From Penium margaritaceum (taxonomy: Eukaryota > Streptophyta > Zygnematophyceae > Desmidiales > Peniaceae), in NCBI GenBank assembly GCA_023375785.1, contig SZWC01000580.1, positions 227,621 through 291,620 on the forward strand: a stretch of 64,000 nucleotides of DNA, read 5' to 3'. Positions 1-9,900 of the stretch are shown here, one piece after another (positions within the stretch are counted from its first letter, which is position 1; each line of letters begins with the position of its first letter). Made by a program: the position numbers and the translations under genes. Under the pieces are notes generated by a model. That model worked only from the letters and a program-made list of their open reading frames with translations, searched no databases and had not been told where the DNA came from.

Positions 1-332
1 CCCCCCCCCCCCCCCCCAGGTCACGAGCCTATTCTATATTGCGCGTACGAGGATTCAAACCCAAGACCTACCGCTCCAGAACCTAACTCTATAAGCACTA
101 AGCCAACTCACATGGTGTTCATATGATGTCCAAATGACATTATAAGGGTTCCTATGGGTAAATGGCATAAAATAAGGGGGTGAAAGATTAGAGGGTAGTT
201 TTCAAGAGTATGAATGATAACAAAGTTAGTTTAATCATAAAAATTTGACGCAGACGGAATTTCAAATTTTGCAACATTGAGCTTGAATAACCTCTCAACC
301 ATTGATCCGATTGACCAGCCGTAAGAAGGAAA
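1..332 (-). repeat. Array spacer, copy 1 (truncated by window edge)
   Basis: This is the right-hand two thirds of the non-satellite spacer that recurs at 4,118, 13,808, 19,053, 37,740 and 50,246. It opens in a run of 17 C, the same tract that is C-rich in every other copy, and continues with the tRNA-like boxes and an AT-rich stretch. It ends where satellite resumes at GTTGACTACACACAG (333). The left part lies outside the window, and the C run at the very edge suggests a contig end in a hard-to-sequence tract. The strand given is that of the tRNA-like boxes. No coding signal is seen. Confidence 0.85.
47..111 (-). promoter_or_regulatory. tRNA-like Pol III box A/box B pair, spacer copy 1
   Basis: Read on the minus strand, box A is TGGCTTAGTGC (95-105) and box B is GGTTTGAATCC (51-61), about 44 bp apart, the spacing of a tRNA gene or a tRNA-derived SINE head. 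The acceptor stem is poor, so I read it as a tRNA-derived promoter relic rather than a functional tRNA. Any transcript would run toward lower coordinates, through the C-rich tract and into the J monomer. Whether it is transcribed cannot be seen here. Confidence 0.6.
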
Positions 333-3300
333 GTTGACTACACACAGTGAAACTCTTTTTATGATATCCAGTGACACAAGCATACTTTGGTTGGACATTG
401 TACATGGTAGCCACACCGTGCCACCACTTATCGAAGGTATTTGTACTTGCTAGTTGATACCGAGTATTCCCAAACCATTGTTTCTCCCTCTGCCCATTTT
501 TGACTTGTATCATGAGTTGTGAACGTTGACCACACACACTAAACTTCTTTGGTCATGAGCAGTGATGTATGCATACTTGGGTAGGTCATTGTGCACGATA
601 GCCACACCGTGCCAATACATCCGAAAAATCTTTCTACTTGCTAGAAGATACATAGTGTTTTGAAACCATGTTTTTCCCCTCTGACCATTTGTGACACGTG
701 TTATGGGTTGTGAACGTTGACCACCCATACTGAAATTCTTTGGTCATGGTTACGTACCTATGCCTAGTTTTGTTTGTCACTGTACGTGGTTACCATGCCG
801 TGTCACTACGTATTGAAGGTCTTTGTGCTTTCTAGATGATAGCTAGTGTTCCCAAACCATTGTTACCCCCCTCTGACTATCAGTGACTCGTGTTGTGAGT
901 TGTCAATGCTGACCACATGAACTGAAATTCGTTGGTCATGGTCAGTGACATATGCATACTTTGGTTGGTCACTGTGCATGGTAGCCATGCTGTGCCACTG
1001 CCTATTGAAGGTATTTGTACTTGCTAGTCGATAACTAGTATTCACAAACCATTATCTTCCACCCTGACCATTCGTGATTCATGTTATGAGTTGTCAACGT
1101 TTACCACACTTAGTGACATTATTTGGTCATGGTCAGTGACATATGCCTACTTTGGTTGGTCATCGTTCATGGTATCCACACCGTGCCACAACGTATTGAA
1201 GGTCCTTGTGCTGTCTAGATGATACCTGGTGTTCCCAAACCATTGTCTCCCCCTCCGACCATTTGTGACTCCTATTATGAGTTGTCAACGCTGACCACAC
1301 ACAGCGGATTTCTTTGGTCAAAGGTAGTACATATGCCTACTTTGGGCGGTCATTGTGCATGGTAGCCACACGGTGCTTATACTGATTGAAGGTTTCTTTA
1401 CTTGCTAGTTGAGAACTGATGTTCAAAGACCATTGTTTCCCCCTCTGACTTTTTGTGACTCGTGTTATGGTTGGTGAATGTTGACCACCCATATTGAAAT
1501 CATATCATCATGGTCGGTGACATATGCCTAGTTTGGTTGTTTGGTGTGCATAGTAGCCACACCGTGCCACTACGTATTGAAGTTCTTTGTCCATTCTAGT
1601 CGATACATAGGGTTCCCAAACCATTGTCTCTCCCTCTGACCATTTGTGACTCGTGTTATGAGCTGTCAATGTTGACCATACATAGTGGACTTCTTCGGTC
1701 ATAGTCAGTGACGTGTGCATCCTTTGGTTGGTCACTGTGAACGCTAGCCACACTGTGCCACTACTTGTTGAAAATCTTTCTACTTGCTAGTTGATGACTA
1801 GTGTTCCCAACCCATGGTTTCCCCCACTGACCATTTGTGACTCGTGTTATGAGTTGTCAATGTTGACCATACATAGTGGACTTCTTCGGTCATAGTCAGT
1901 GACGTGTGCATCCTTTGGTTGGTCATTGCGCAAGCTTGCCACACCGTGCCACTACATGTTGAAAATCTTTCTACTTGCTAGTTGATAACTAGTGTTCCCA
2001 ACCCATGGTTTCCCCCACTGACCATTTGTGACTCGTGTTATGAGTTTTCAACGTTGACCACACACTGTGAAATCCATTTGGTCATGGTTTGTGACATATG
2101 CCTACTTTGGTTTGTCACTGTACATGGTTAGCACGCCGAATCATTACGTATCAAAGGTCTTTGTGCTTTCTTGTTGACAGCTAGTGTTCCCAAACCATTG
2201 TTAGCCCCCTCTGACTATCTGTGACTCGTGTTGTGAGTCGTAAATGTTGACCACATGAAGTAAAATTCTTTGTTCATGGTCAGTGACATCTGCATACTTT
2301 GGTTGGTCACGGAGCATTGTAGCCACACTATGCCACTACATATTGAAGGTATTTGTACTTGCTAGTCGATAACTAGTATTCACAAACCATTATCTTCCAC
2401 CCTGACCATTTGTGACTCGTGTTATGAGTTGTCAAAGTTTACCACACTTAGTGACATTATTTGGTCATGGTCAGTGACATATGCCTACTTTGGTTGGTCA
2501 TCCTGCATGGTATCCACAACGTGCCACAACGTATTGAAGCTCCTTGTGCTTGCTATTTGATACTTGGTGTTCCGAAATCATTGTTTTCCCCTCTAACCAT
2601 TTGTGACTCGTATTATGAGTTGTCAACGTTGACCACACACAGCGGATTTACTGGGTCAAAGGGAGTACATATGCCTACTTTGGTTGGTCATGGTGCATGG
2701 TAGCGACACCGTGCTACTACCGAATGAAGGTCGTTGTACTTGCTAGTTGAGAACTGATATTCCCATAGCATTGTTTTCTCCCCTGACCGTTAGTGACTCG
2801 TGTTATGGTTGGTCAACGTTGACCACCCACATTGAAATTCTCTGGTCATGGTCAGTGACATATGCCTAGTTTGGTTGTTTGGTGTGCATATCAGCCACAC
2901 CGTGCCACTACGCATTGAAGTTCTTTGTCCTTTCTAGTCGATACATAGGGTTCCTGAATCATTGTCTCTCCCTCTGACCATTTGTGACTCGTGTTATGAG
3001 TTGTCAATGTTGACCACACATAGTGGACTTTTTCGGTCATAGTAAGTGACATATGCATCCTTTGGTTGATCACTGTGCAGGCTAGCCACACCGTACCACT
3101 AGTTGTTGAAAATCTTTCTACTTGCCAGTTGATAACTAGTGTTCCCAACCCACGGTTTCCCCCACTGACCATTTGTGACTCGTGTTATGAGTTTTCTACG
3201 TTGACCACACACTGTGAAATCCGTTTGGTCATGGTTAGTGACATATGTCTTCTTTGGTTTGTCCCTGTACATGGTTACCACGCCGTGTCACTACGTATCG

Positions 3301-4117
3301 AAGGTCTTTGTGCTTTCCAGTTGATAGCTAGTGTTCCCAAACCGTTGTTAGCCCCTCTGAATATCAGTGACTTGTGTTGTGAGTTGTCAACATTGACCAC
3401 ATGAAGTGAAATTCTTTGTTCATGGTCAGTGACATATGCATACTTTGGTTGGTCACTGTGTATTGTAGCCACACTGTGCCACTACATATTGAAGGTATTT
3501 GTACTTGCTACTCGATAAGTAGTATTCACAAACCATTGTCTTCCACTCTGACCATTTGTGACTCGTGTTATGAGTTGTCAAACTTTACCACACTTAGTGA
3601 CATTACTTGGTCATGGTCAGTGATATATGCCCACTTTGGTTGGTCATCGTGCATGGTATCCACACTGTGCCACAACGTATTGAAGCTCCTTGTGCTTGCT
3701 ATTTGATACTTGGTGTTCCCAATCCATTGTTTCCCCCTCTGACCATTTGTGACTCGTATTATGAGTTGTCAACGTTGACCACACACGGTGGATTTCTTTG
3801 GTCGAAGGCAATACATATGCCTACTTTGGTCGGTCATTGTGCATGGTAGCCACACCGTGCTACTACTGACTGAAGGTCGTTGTACTTGCTTGTTGGTATC
3901 TAGTATTCCCAAACCATTGTTTCCTCCTCTGACAATTCGTGACCCATATTATGGGTTGTCAACATTGACCACACATAGTATAATTATTTGGTCGTGGTAA
4001 GTGGTACATGCCAAATCTGGTTGGTCATTGTGCATGGTAGCCACACCGTTCCACTACTTGTTGAAAGTCTTTGTACTTGCCTGTCAATAAATAGCAAAAG
4101 GTTTCTCCCTTTGACAC
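333..4117. repeat. Satellite block 1 (about 20 monomers of about 191 bp)
   Basis: The block is a tandem array of diverged 191-bp monomers. It begins with the spacer-adjacent types G (CACACAGTGAAACTC) and H (CACACACTAAACTTC) and continues with the A-F series. It ends with J (TGGTAAGTGGTACATGCC) at the left edge of spacer 2. Adjacent A monomers start at 2,044 and 3,191, giving the 1,147-bp HOR spacing. Every monomer shares landmarks: a GTTGACCAC start, TGACATATGC, a CATGGTAGCCACACCGTG hairpin, CTAGTTGATAACTAG or a derivative, and CTGACCATTTGTGACTCG. No gene is seen; open frames of 60-110 codons recur with the monomer. Confidence 0.93.
1662..2043. repeat. Tandem duplication of one F monomer
   Basis: Two F-type monomers (diagnostic ACATAGTGGACTTCTTCGGT) stand side by side, 1,662-1,852 and 1,853-2,043, each 191 bp. 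They share the variants CCATACATAG and GACGTGTGC. The normal order gives one F between E and A, so this is a local single-monomer gain. Confidence 0.8.
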
Positions 4118-4620
4118 CAGGTCGGTTTGTGTTGATTTGTTACACATAGGTGCCTTCACTTGAATACTCCCTCCCACCCCCCTAGAGGGATGTTCCGTGG
4201 ACGACCTGGAGGACAGATTTGCGACCGCATTATGACACCTCCTAGCCCCCCACAGCTTAGGCTCGAAGGTAGAGTTGAGATATCACAACACGGAAACACC
4301 CCCCCTGGTCGCGAGCCTATTCTATATTGCGCGTACGAGGAATCAAACCCAGGACCTACCGCTCCATAATCTAACTCTATAAGCACTAAGCCAACTCACA
4401 GGGTATTCATATGATGTCCAAATGACATTATAAGGGTTCCTATGGGTAAAGGTCATAAAATAAGGGGGTGCTAGATTAGAGGGTAGTTTTCAAAATTATG
4501 AATGATAACAAAGTTAGTTTAATGATTAAAATTTGACGTAGACGGAATTTCAAATTTTGTAACTTCGAGCTTGAATAACCTCGCAACCATTGCTCCGATT
4601 GACCAGCCGTAAGAAGGAAA
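4118..4620 (-). repeat. Array spacer, copy 2 (complete, 503 bp)
   Basis: This is a complete spacer. It runs from CCAGGTCGG at the truncated end of a J monomer to GTTGACTACACACAG at the start of a G monomer. In order it holds a C-rich stretch (4,170-4,186), a conserved GACGACCTGGAGGACAG segment, a second C tract (about 4,303), tRNA-like boxes on the minus strand, and an AT-rich tail containing TTATAAGGGTTCC and GATAACAAAGTTAG. The minus strand of the first C tract reads GGGGGGTGGGAGGG, able to form a G-quadruplex. Short proline-rich open frames cross it on both strands, but they follow base composition and are not convincing genes. Confidence 0.88.
4335..4399 (-). promoter_or_regulatory. tRNA-like Pol III box A/box B pair, spacer copy 2
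   Basis: On the minus strand box A is TGGCTTAGTGC (4,383-4,393). Box B is GGTTTGATTCC (4,339-4,349), here closer to the GGTTCGANTCC consensus than the GGTTTGAATCC of most copies. The spacing is 44 bp as in the other copies. The cloverleaf is degenerate. Confidence 0.6.
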
Positions 4621-4744
4621 GTTGACTACACACAGTGAAACTCTTTTCATGATCCAGTGACACAAGCATACTTTGGTTGGTCATTGTGCATGGTAGCCAC
4701 ACCGTGCCACCACTTATCGAAGGTATTTGTACTTGCTAGTCGAT
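4621..4744. repeat. Satellite G monomer, left part, interrupted by an insertion
   Basis: This is the left two thirds of a G monomer, ending in CTTGCTAGTCGAT. The same monomer resumes at 5,397 with AGTCGATACCGAGTATTCCC, so the 652 bp between were inserted into an existing unit. The last seven bases (4,738-4,744, AGTCGAT) are the left copy of the target-site duplication. Confidence 0.9.
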
Positions 4745-4780
4745 GTCAATGCACCGGATAGCAACGGTCTAGAAAACGGG

Positions 4781-4850
4781 TCCCGACACGGGAGGCCGCC
4801 AACCGCTCTTGGTATTGCAACCAAGATAACATATCACCCTCGAACGAGGG
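4781..4850. other. Stem-loop cluster, left part of the 652-bp insertion
   Basis: Three perfect inverted repeats follow in 70 bp: TCCCG-ACA-CGGGA (4,781-4,793), CTTGGT-ATTGCA-ACCAAG (4,808-4,825) and CCCTCG-AA-CGAGGG (4,837-4,850). The loops are short (2-6 nt), which suits RNA hairpins or cruciforms. Confidence 0.7.
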
Positions 4851-4995
4851 ATCCACACTTTAGGTTCATTTGGTTTGCAACCTCACAAAGTCCGCATGTT
4901 GGTCTTTAGTGTCTACCTTTGGTTGGACACTCTGTGAAGAGTCTCAAAGGCAAGAATTGTAAATGGATGCATGCAAGGTACAGGCTTTTATACTT

Positions 4996-5166
4996 GCAGA
5001 GCTTTGCTAAAGCTTCTGCTTGTAGTGGCTCCACTGGAGCCAACCTCAACCTACAATCCTACTTGGCGCTTCCTTAGACCGCCAAGTGTCATCCTCAAGC
5101 CAGGCTTTTAGTAAGCTTCATAGAAGCTTCCTGTCCCAGTTTTGGCCACAAAGAAAAATGTGGCCA
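4996..5166. other. Stem-loop cluster, right part of the 652-bp insertion
   Basis: Five inverted repeats follow almost end to end. They are GCTTT-GCT-AAAGC with outer GCAGA/TCTGC arms (4,996-5,019), TGGCTCCA-C-TGGAGCCA (5,026-5,042), ACTTGGCG/CGCCAAGT (5,061-5,087), AAGCTTC-ATA-GAAGCTT (5,113-5,129) and TGGCCACA/TGTGGCCA (5,143-5,166). The last one abuts the 3' side of the tRNA-like unit. The decamer CAGGCTTTTA occurs twice (4,981 and 5,101). The density is far above chance and points to a structured transcript. Confidence 0.75.
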
Positions 5167-5227
5167 TCGCGGGGTTTGAACCCGCGATCTCTCGTTTGAG
5201 ACTCCGGTGCCTATTCAACCATGCCAA
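5159..5227 (-). promoter_or_regulatory. tRNA-like unit within the insertion (box A, box B, intact T-arm)
   Basis: On the minus strand the D-arm is GGT/ACC around a loop with the GG pair, and box A reads TGGTTGAATAGG (5,210-5,221). The T-arm is an 8-bp perfect stem, ATCGCGGG/CCCGCGAT, closing the canonical loop TTCAAAC (box B at 5,172-5,182). The anticodon arm is degenerate (TCTC/GAGA around four bases) and the acceptor pairs for only about four bases. This is a tRNA-derived Pol III promoter, not a working tRNA. It differs from the spacer tRNA-like unit, so the two have separate origins. Confidence 0.72.
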
Positions 5228-5499
5228 AAAGGTATGGTTCCTATGATGAGCCACAGGGAACATACCCATTATGGGCAGTGCATTCCTGGCCCATCTCAGA
5301 ATAGACCAAGGGGACGTACTCCACAGAGCAATGCATGCCTTTTCTGTACGTGTAGCTAGCCAGCTAGGCAGTGGACAAGGTGCATACTATTTCAACAGTC
5401 GATACCGAGTATTCCCAAACCATTGTTTCTCCCTCTGCCCATTTTTGACTTGTATTATGAGTTGTGAACGTTGACCACACACACTAAACTTCTTTGGTC

Positions 5500-5760
5500 A
5501 TGAGCAGTGATGTATGCCTACTTGGGTAGGTCCTTGTGCACGGTAGCCACACCGTGCTACTACTGACTGAAGGTCGTTGTACTTGCTTGTTGGTATCTAG
5601 TATTCCCAAACCATTGTTACTCTCTCTGCCCATTTTTGACTTGTATTATGAGTTGTGAACGTTGACCACACACACTAAACTTCTTTGGTCATGAGCAGTG
5701 ATGTATGCCTACTTGGGTAGGTCATTGTGCACGGTAGCCACACCGTGCCAATACATCCGA
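5500..5760. repeat. Mosaic monomer with a conversion patch (H / pre-J D / G)
   Basis: An H monomer switches near 5,555 into sequence typical of the D monomer that precedes J. That segment includes CTTGCTTGTTGGTATCTAG, a variant otherwise seen only at about 3,885. It switches back to G-type CTGCCCATTTTTGACTTG near 5,625, and a second H follows. This fits a conversion tract or double exchange between positions about 1.7 kb apart. Confidence 0.65.
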
Positions 5761-6987
5761 AAAATATTTGTACTTGCTAGAAGATACATAGTGTTTTGAA
5801 ACCATGTTTTCCCCCTCTGACCATTTGTGACTCATGTTATGGATTGTGAACGTTGACCACCCATATTGAAATTCTTTGGTCATGGTTAGTGACATATGCC
5901 TAGTTTGGTTTGTCACTGTACGTGGTTACCATGCCGTGTCACTACGTATTGAAGGTCTTTGTGCTTTCTAGTTGATAGCTAGTGTTCCCAAACCATTGTT
6001 ACCCCCCTCTGACTATGAGTGACTCGTGTTGTGAGTTGTCAACGCTGACCACATGAACTGAAATTCGTTGGTCATGGTCAGTGACATATGCATACTTTGG
6101 TTGGTCACTATGCATGGTAGCCACACTGTGCCACTACATATTGAAGGTATTTGTACTTGCTAGTCGATAACTAGTATTCACAAACCATTATCTTCCACGG
6201 TGACCATTCGTGACTCGTGTTATGAGTTGTCAAAGTTTACCACACATAGTGACATTATTTGGTCATGGTCAGTGACATATTCCTACTTTGGTTTGTCATC
6301 GTTCATGGTATCCACACCGTGCCACAACTTATTGAAGGTCCTTGTGCTTGCTAGATGATACCTGGTGTTCCCAAACCATTGTTTCCCCCTCTGACCATTT
6401 GTAACTTGTATTATCAGTTGTCAACGTTGACCACACACAGTGGATTTACTTGGTCAAAGGGAGTACATATGCCTGCTTTGGTTGGTCATTGTGCATGGTA
6501 GCGACACCGTGCTACTACCGACTGAAGCTCATTGTACTTGCTAGTTGAGAACTGCTATTCCCATAGCATTGTTTCCTCCCCTGACCGTTTGTGACTCATG
6601 TTATGGTTGGTCAACGTTGACCACCCATATTGAAATTCTATGGTCATGGTCAGTGACATATGCCTTGTTTGGTTGTTTGGTGTGCATATTAGACACACCG
6701 TGCCACTACGTATTGAAGTTCTTTGTCCTTTCTAGTCGATACATAGGATTCCCAAACCATTGTCTCTCCCTTGACCATTTGTGACTCGTGTTATGAGTTG
6801 TCAATGTTGACCACACATAGTAGAATTCTTCGGTCATAGTCAGTGACATATGCATCCTTTGGTTGGTCACTGTGCACGCTAGCCACACCGTGCCACTACT
6901 TGTTGAAAATATTTCTACTTGCCAGTTGATAACTAGTGTTCCCAACCCATGGTTTCCCCCATTGACCATTTGTGACTCGTGTTATGA

Positions 6988-9900
6988 GTTTTCAACATTG
7001 ACCACACACTGTGAAATCCGTTTGGTCATGGTTAGTGACATATGCCTACTTTGGTTTGTCCCTGTACATGGTTACCACACCGTGTCACTACGTATTGAAG
7101 GTCTTTGTGCTTTCTAGTTGATAGCTAGTGTTCCCAAACCATTGTTAGCCCCTCTGAATATCTGTGACTCGTGTTGTGAGTTGTCAACGTTGACCACATG
7201 AAGTAAAATTCTTTGTTCATGGTCAGTGACATATGCATACTTTGGTTGGTCACTGTGCATTGTAGCCACACTGTGCCACTACATATTGAAGGTATTTGTA
7301 CTTGCTACTCGATATCTAGTATTCACAACCCATTAGCTTCCACCCTGAGCATTTGTTACTCGTGTTATGAGTTGTCAAAGTTACCACACTTAGTGAAATT
7401 ATTTGGTCATGGTCAGTGACATGCCTACTTTGGTTGGTCATCGTGCATGGTATCCACACCGTGTGCGAAAAAGTATTGAAGCTCCTTGTGCTTGCTATTT
7501 GATACTTGGTGTTCCCAAACAATTGTTTCCCCCTGTGACCATTTGTGACTCGTATCATGAGGTGTCAACGTCGACCACACACAGCGGATTTCTTTGGTCA
7601 AAGGCAGTACATATGCCTACTTTGGTCGGTCATTAGGCATGGTTGCCACACCGTGCTACTACTGACTGAAGGTCGTTGTACTTGCTAGTTGAGAACTGAT
7701 ATTCCCATAGCATTCTTTCCTCCCCTAACCGTTTGTGACTCGTGTTATGGTTGGTCAACGTTGACCACCCATATTGAAATTCTCTGGTCATGGTCAGTGA
7801 CATATGCCTAGTTTAGTTGGTTGGTGTGCATATTAGCCACACCGTGCCACTACGTATCAAAGTTCTATGTCCTTTCTAGTCAATACATAGGGTTCCCACA
7901 CCATTGTCTCTCCCTCTGACCATTTGTGACTCGTGTTTTGAGTTGTCAATGTTGACCACACATAGTGGACTTCTTCGGTCATAGTGAGTGACATATGCAT
8001 CCTTTGGTTGGTCACTGTGCACGCTAGCCACACCGTGCCACTACTTGTTGAAAATATTTCTACTTGCTGGTTTATAACTAGTCTTCCCAATCCATGGTTT
8101 CCCCCCACTGACCATTTGTGACTCGTGTTATGAGTTTTCAACGTTGACCACACTGTGTGAAATCCGTTTGGTCATGGTTAGTGACATATGCCTACTTTTT
8201 TTTGTCACTGTACATGGTTACCACGCCGTGTCACTACGTATTGAAGGTCTCTGTGCTTTCTTGTTAATAGCTAGTGTTCCCAAATCATTGTTAGCCCCTC
8301 TGAATATCTGTGACTCGTGTTGTGAGTTGTCAACATTGACCACATGAAGTGAAATTCTTTGTTCATGGCCAGTGACATATGCGTACTTTGGTTGGTCACT
8401 GTGCATTGTAGCCACACTGTGCCACTACATATTGAAAGTATTTGTACTTGCTATTCAATAACTATTATTCACAAACCATTATCTTCCACCCTGACCATTT
8501 GTGATTCGTGTTATGAGTTGTCAAAGTTTACCACACATGGTGACATTTTTTGGTCATGGTCAGCGACATATGCATACCTTGGTTGGTCATCGTGCATGGT
8601 ATCCACACCGTGCCACAACGTATTGTAGCTCCTTGTGCTTGCTATTTGATACTTGGTGTTCCCAAACCATTGTTTCCCGCTCTGACCATTTGTGACTCGT
8701 ATTATGAGTTGTCGACGTTGACCAGACACAATGGATTTCTTTCGTCAAAGGCAGTACACATGCCTACTTTGGTCGGTCATTGTGCATGGTAGCCACACCG
8801 TGCTATTACTGACTGAAGGTCGTTGTACTTGCTAGTTGAGAACTGTTATTCCCAAACCATTGTTTTCTCCCCTGACCGTTTGCGACTCGTGTTATGGTTG
8901 GTCAACGTTGACCACCCATATTGAAATTCTCTGGTCATGATCAGTGACATATGGCTAGTTTGGATGTTTGGTGTGCATATTGGCCACACCGTGCCACTAC
9001 GTATTGAAGTTATCTTTCCTTTCTAGTCCATGCATTGGGTTCCCAAACTATTGTCTCTTCCTCTGACCATGCGTGACTCGTTTTATGAGTTGTCAATGTT
9101 GACCACACACAGTGGACTTCTTCAGTCATAGTCAGTGACGTATTCATCCTTTGGTTGGTCGCTGTGCACGCTAGCCACACCGTGCCACAACTTATTGAAG
9201 TTCTTCGTACTTGCTAGTTGATAACTAGTGTTTCTAACCCATTGATTCCCCCTCTGACCATTTTTGACTCGTGTGATGAGTTTTCAATGTTGACCACACA
9301 CTGTGAAATTCGTTTTGTCATGGTTAGTGACATATGCCTACTTTGGTTTTTTCCCTGTACATGGTTACCACGCCGTGTCACTACGTATTGAAGGTATTTG
9401 TGCTTTCTAGTCAATAGTTAGTGTTCCCAAACCAATGTTACCCCCTATTGACTATCTGTGACTCGTGTTGTGAGTTTTCAACGCTGACCACATTAAGTGA
9501 AATTCGTTGGTCATGGTCAGTGACATATGCATACTTTGGCTGGTCACTGGGCATGGTAGCCACGCTGTGCCACTACATATTGAAGGCATTTGTACTTGCT
9601 ACTCAATTACTAGTATTCACAAACCATTGTCTTTGACTCTGACCATTTGTGACTCGTCTTATGAGTTGTCAAAGTTTACAACGCTTAGTGACATTATTTG
9701 GTCATGGTCAGTGACATATGCCTACTTTGGTTGGTCATCGAGCATGGTATCCACACCGTGCCACATCTTATTCAAGGTCCTTGTGCTTGCAAGTTGATAC
9801 CTGGTGTTCCCAAACCATTGTCTCCCCCTCTGACCATTTGTGACTCCTATTATGAGTTGTAAACGCTGACCACTCACAGCAGATTTCTTTAAGCAAAGGT

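Larger units (their letters stand above)
4745..5396 (-). mobile_element. 652-bp hairpin-rich non-autonomous insertion with internal tRNA-like unit
   Basis: This insertion splits a G monomer and is flanked by a 7-bp direct repeat, AGTCGAT (4,738-4,744 and 5,397-5,403). It has no similarity to the satellite or the spacer. It contains at least nine short perfect stem-loops, for example TCCCG/CGGGA (4,781-4,793), CTTGGT/ACCAAG (4,808-4,825), CCCTCG/CGAGGG (4,837-4,850) and TGGCTCCA/TGGAGCCA (5,026-5,042). A tRNA-like unit lies on the minus strand near 5,160-5,227. TATAAAAG occurs on the minus strand at 4,985-4,992. No open frame looks real, so it is non-autonomous. Unlike a normal SINE, the tRNA-like part lies about 170 bp inside the upstream end and there is no A-rich tail. 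Clear terminal inverted repeats are not seen, although ATGCACC occurs near both ends. The class is unresolved (atypical SINE, or a MITE-like element). Confidence 0.8.

Noticed and set aside
333-4117. CRISPR array
   Set aside because: The repeats are contiguous diverged 191-bp monomers, not short identical repeats separated by unique spacers.
4160-4369. Short proline-rich frame across the spacer (also at 19,126, 37,765 and 50,279)
   Set aside because: It follows the C-rich tracts and the tRNA-like boxes, changes frame between copies and has no domain.
4335-4399. tRNA gene in each spacer
   Set aside because: Box A and box B are clear, but no acceptor stem closes and the T-stem is imperfect in all copies.
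5159-5227. Functional tRNA gene
   Set aside because: The T-arm and D-arm are good, but the anticodon arm is collapsed and the acceptor stem pairs poorly. A tRNA-derived promoter is the better reading.
4745-5396. DNA transposon with terminal inverted repeats
   Set aside because: Only ATGCACC is shared in inverted orientation near the two ends, at different distances from the termini. This is too little to call inverted repeats.
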